A stretch of 64,000 nt of DNA, taken from Lepus europaeus. Lineage: Eukaryota; Chordata; Mammalia; Lagomorpha; Leporidae. The stretch is taken from the NCBI RefSeq assembly GCF_033115175.1, contig NC_084837.1, positions 90,082,499-90,146,498 on the forward strand, written 5' to 3'. This document shows, piece after piece, positions 54,828-57,800 of the stretch. The stretch's first letter is position 1. Each line of letters starts with the position of its first letter. The notes beneath the pieces were generated by a model, which had not been told where the DNA came from, did no database searches, and saw nothing but the letters and a program-made list of their open reading frames with translations. The translations under genes were made by a program, and so were the position numbers.

Positions 54828-57800
54828 GACAGGCAGAGTGGATAGTGAGAGAGAGAGAGACAGAGAGAAAGGTCTTCCTTTGCCGTTGGTTCACCCTCCA
54901 ATGGCTGCTGTGGCTGGTGCGCTGCGGCCGGTGCACCACGCTGATCCGATGGCAGGAGCCAGGTGCTTCTCCTGGTCTCCCATGGGGTGCAGGGCCCAAG
55001 CACTTGGGCCATCCTCCACTGCACTCCCTGGCCACAGCAGAGAGCTGGCCTGGAAGAGGGGCAACCGGGACAGAATCTGGTGCCCCGACCGGGACTAGAA
55101 CCCGGTGTGCCGGCACCGCTAGGCGGAGGATTAGCCTATTGAGCTGCGGCGCCGGACTGCCCTCCCTTTTTTTCTTTTTTACCTTGATCTCAAAGACTGT
55201 GTTTTATGTGTGTCCTTTGTTGAAGTTCCTCTAAATTATTTTTGGAAGTGGGGGAGAATAAAGAATGGCTAGATCAACGGATGAATAGAGGGATGGATGG
55301 GCAGGTGGGGGGATGGATGGGCGGGTGGGTGGACGGCTGCGTGGCTGGGTACACAGATAATTAGAAGGGAGGATTGGGGCTGGCACGGTGGCGCAGTGGG
55401 TTAACGCCCTGGCCTGAAGCACTGGCATCCCATATGGGCGCCAGTTCTAGTCCTAGCTGCTCCACTTCTGATCCAGCTCTCTGTTGTGGCCTTGGAAAGC
55501 AGTGGAAGATGGCCCAGGTCCTTGGGCTCCTGCACCCGCATGGGAGACCTAGAAGAAGCTCCAGGCTCCTGGCTTCGGATCGGCGCAGCTCTGGCCATCA
55601 CGGCCATCTGAGGAGTGAACCAGCAGATGGAAGACCTCTCTCTCTCTCTGTCTCTGCCTCTCCTTCTCTCTCTGTGTAACTCTGACTTTCAAATAAATAA
55701 AAATAAATCTTTAAAAGAAAAAGAAGGGAGGATGATGGATGGATGGGTGGGTGGACGGATGGATGACGGATGGATGGGTAAGCTGGATGGCTGGATAATT
55801 GGATGTGATGATGACGATGCATGGGTGGGTGGATGGATGGATGAGTTGGTAGTTGGATGGGTGGATGGATGGATATGGGTGGGTGGATGGATGGGTGGAC
55901 GGATGAATGGATGGGTGCATGGATGGATGAGTGCATAGATGGGTTAGAAGGGAGGGTGATGGATGGATGACAAATGGATAGGTGGGTAGGCGGATGATGG
56001 ATGGATTGGTGGCTAGATACATGCATGGATGGATGGACAGATGGATGGGTGGATGGGTAGATGGATGGATGGGTAGGTGGATATATGTATGGATGTATGG
56101 TAAATGGATGAGCAGGTAGATGGTTGGATGACTGGATAATTGGTTGGGAGGATGATGGATAGGTGGATTGTGGGTGGGTAGATGATGAATTGGAATATGG
56201 GTAGATGGACTATTCATAGACAGATGATGTACGGGATGAATGATCGGATGGATGGATGAGTGGGGAGATGGATGACTGTGGGGGACTGACAGCTGCATGA
56301 GTCAGTTACTAGGTGGGTGAGTGAGTGAGCCAACAGAGGCCGTTACTATGAACCAGGAGGTCCTAGCGGACGCCTCTTGAGCCCTCCTGCGCTCTGTGAA
56401 GTAGCTGACGTCAGGTTATTGGGAATGTGGCAAGGAGCTTCTGCGGGAAAGGGGCCAGGGACAAAGGCCTGGTGGATATGGACATGGATGGGGCCAGGGT
56501 TCTTGCCCCGCCCTGGACTGGAGAGGAGGAAGGGCCGTGGGCTGAGCACACAGGTCACCTTCTAGGTGTGGCCCTGGAAGCACCACGGTGTCCTCAAGTC
56601 CCCATGACCCCCATCCCCTTGGCCTGGGGTCTGCGGCTCCATGCCTTGTTGAGTTTCATCTTCTGCCGAAAGGGATCGAAGGACGAGCGTGAGGAGTGGC
56701 ACGAGCCTCCCGTGTGAGAAGGGGTGGTGCTTTTCATTGGGCTTTCTGGGACGGTTCTCTCCCGCAGCTGTTTTGAGGAACCGCCAGCCCCAGCAGGGTC
56801 TTGTTGGAAGCCTCACGCTCAGGGCGGTTCTCACCGGCACGGTGACCTGAGCAGGCAGTGCCGAGGGATGCGGCTGCCCCTGCCCCGCACCTGCAGTGTG
56901 CCCAGGCTGCCAAGTCGCCCCTGCTGACTTTCTGTGCCCAGCATCAGCAGACATCACTCATTTGCCATCGTCTCTGTCCCAGCCAGAGGGTGGGTCCCAG
57001 CGGGGTGGGCGCTCTGTGCACTGGGATGAACACACACTGGGTGTTGACAACCCACGGGCTGTTTAAAGGGACAAGTGCTTCTGCCCCCTCCTCCCTTTCC
57101 TCCGCCCCAGAAACCCAGCTTCCCAGGGGCAGGGGTCGCGCCCCCTCCCCATTATTATCTTCATTCCTTCTTGTCCCTTTTCTGGCTGTCCCCAAAGGCC
57201 CCTCCCCCAACAGGGCATGGGCACAAAAGGGCTCCAACCTTTTCTTGCCAGGGCCTGGGCATCCAGAATGGCAAAAGCAAGGGGCACGTGGGAGAGCCGC
57301 TTGCGGGAGCCCTGGGGCTGGCAGCCCATGGAGGGGCGCGTGTGAGGGGCAATGTCACCCCGCCCCCTAGCTCTCTGGACCCCGCGCTTACCAGGAAACT
57401 GTTGTCCTTGGGGTTGGTGGCAAGGCTGAGGCCCAGGCGCATGTTGTCCTTCCGCTCGGACACGTTGGACAGGGTCACCCTTCCTGGGGGTGGGGCGAGA
57501 AGCTCAGCCTGGTCCCCGCTGCCCGCCCCCCGCCACCCAGGGTGCCCGCAGCAGGGCTGGGGCTAGGCATTGCCAACCCTGATTCTCCGCCCCGGGGCAG
57601 CCTCCATGGCTTGTGTGTGTGAGTGTGTGGCAGCGGGGGGCAAAGCCAGAGTGTGCCAGTCCCGACCTGCCGCCAGGAGAGCCCAGCTCTTCCCGTGGTG
57701 GGAGGGGTGGGGAGGCCTCAGCCCAGCCTGTTTCGCCCTCTGCCCTCTGCCCTCTGCCCGCGGCCGCAGGAGATGTCTGGAGGCTGGAGGTGATGGCCTG

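Noticed and set aside
55711..56298. His/Pro/Ser/Ile-rich open frame of 195 codons
   Set aside because: It is a translation of the TGGA tetranucleotide array.
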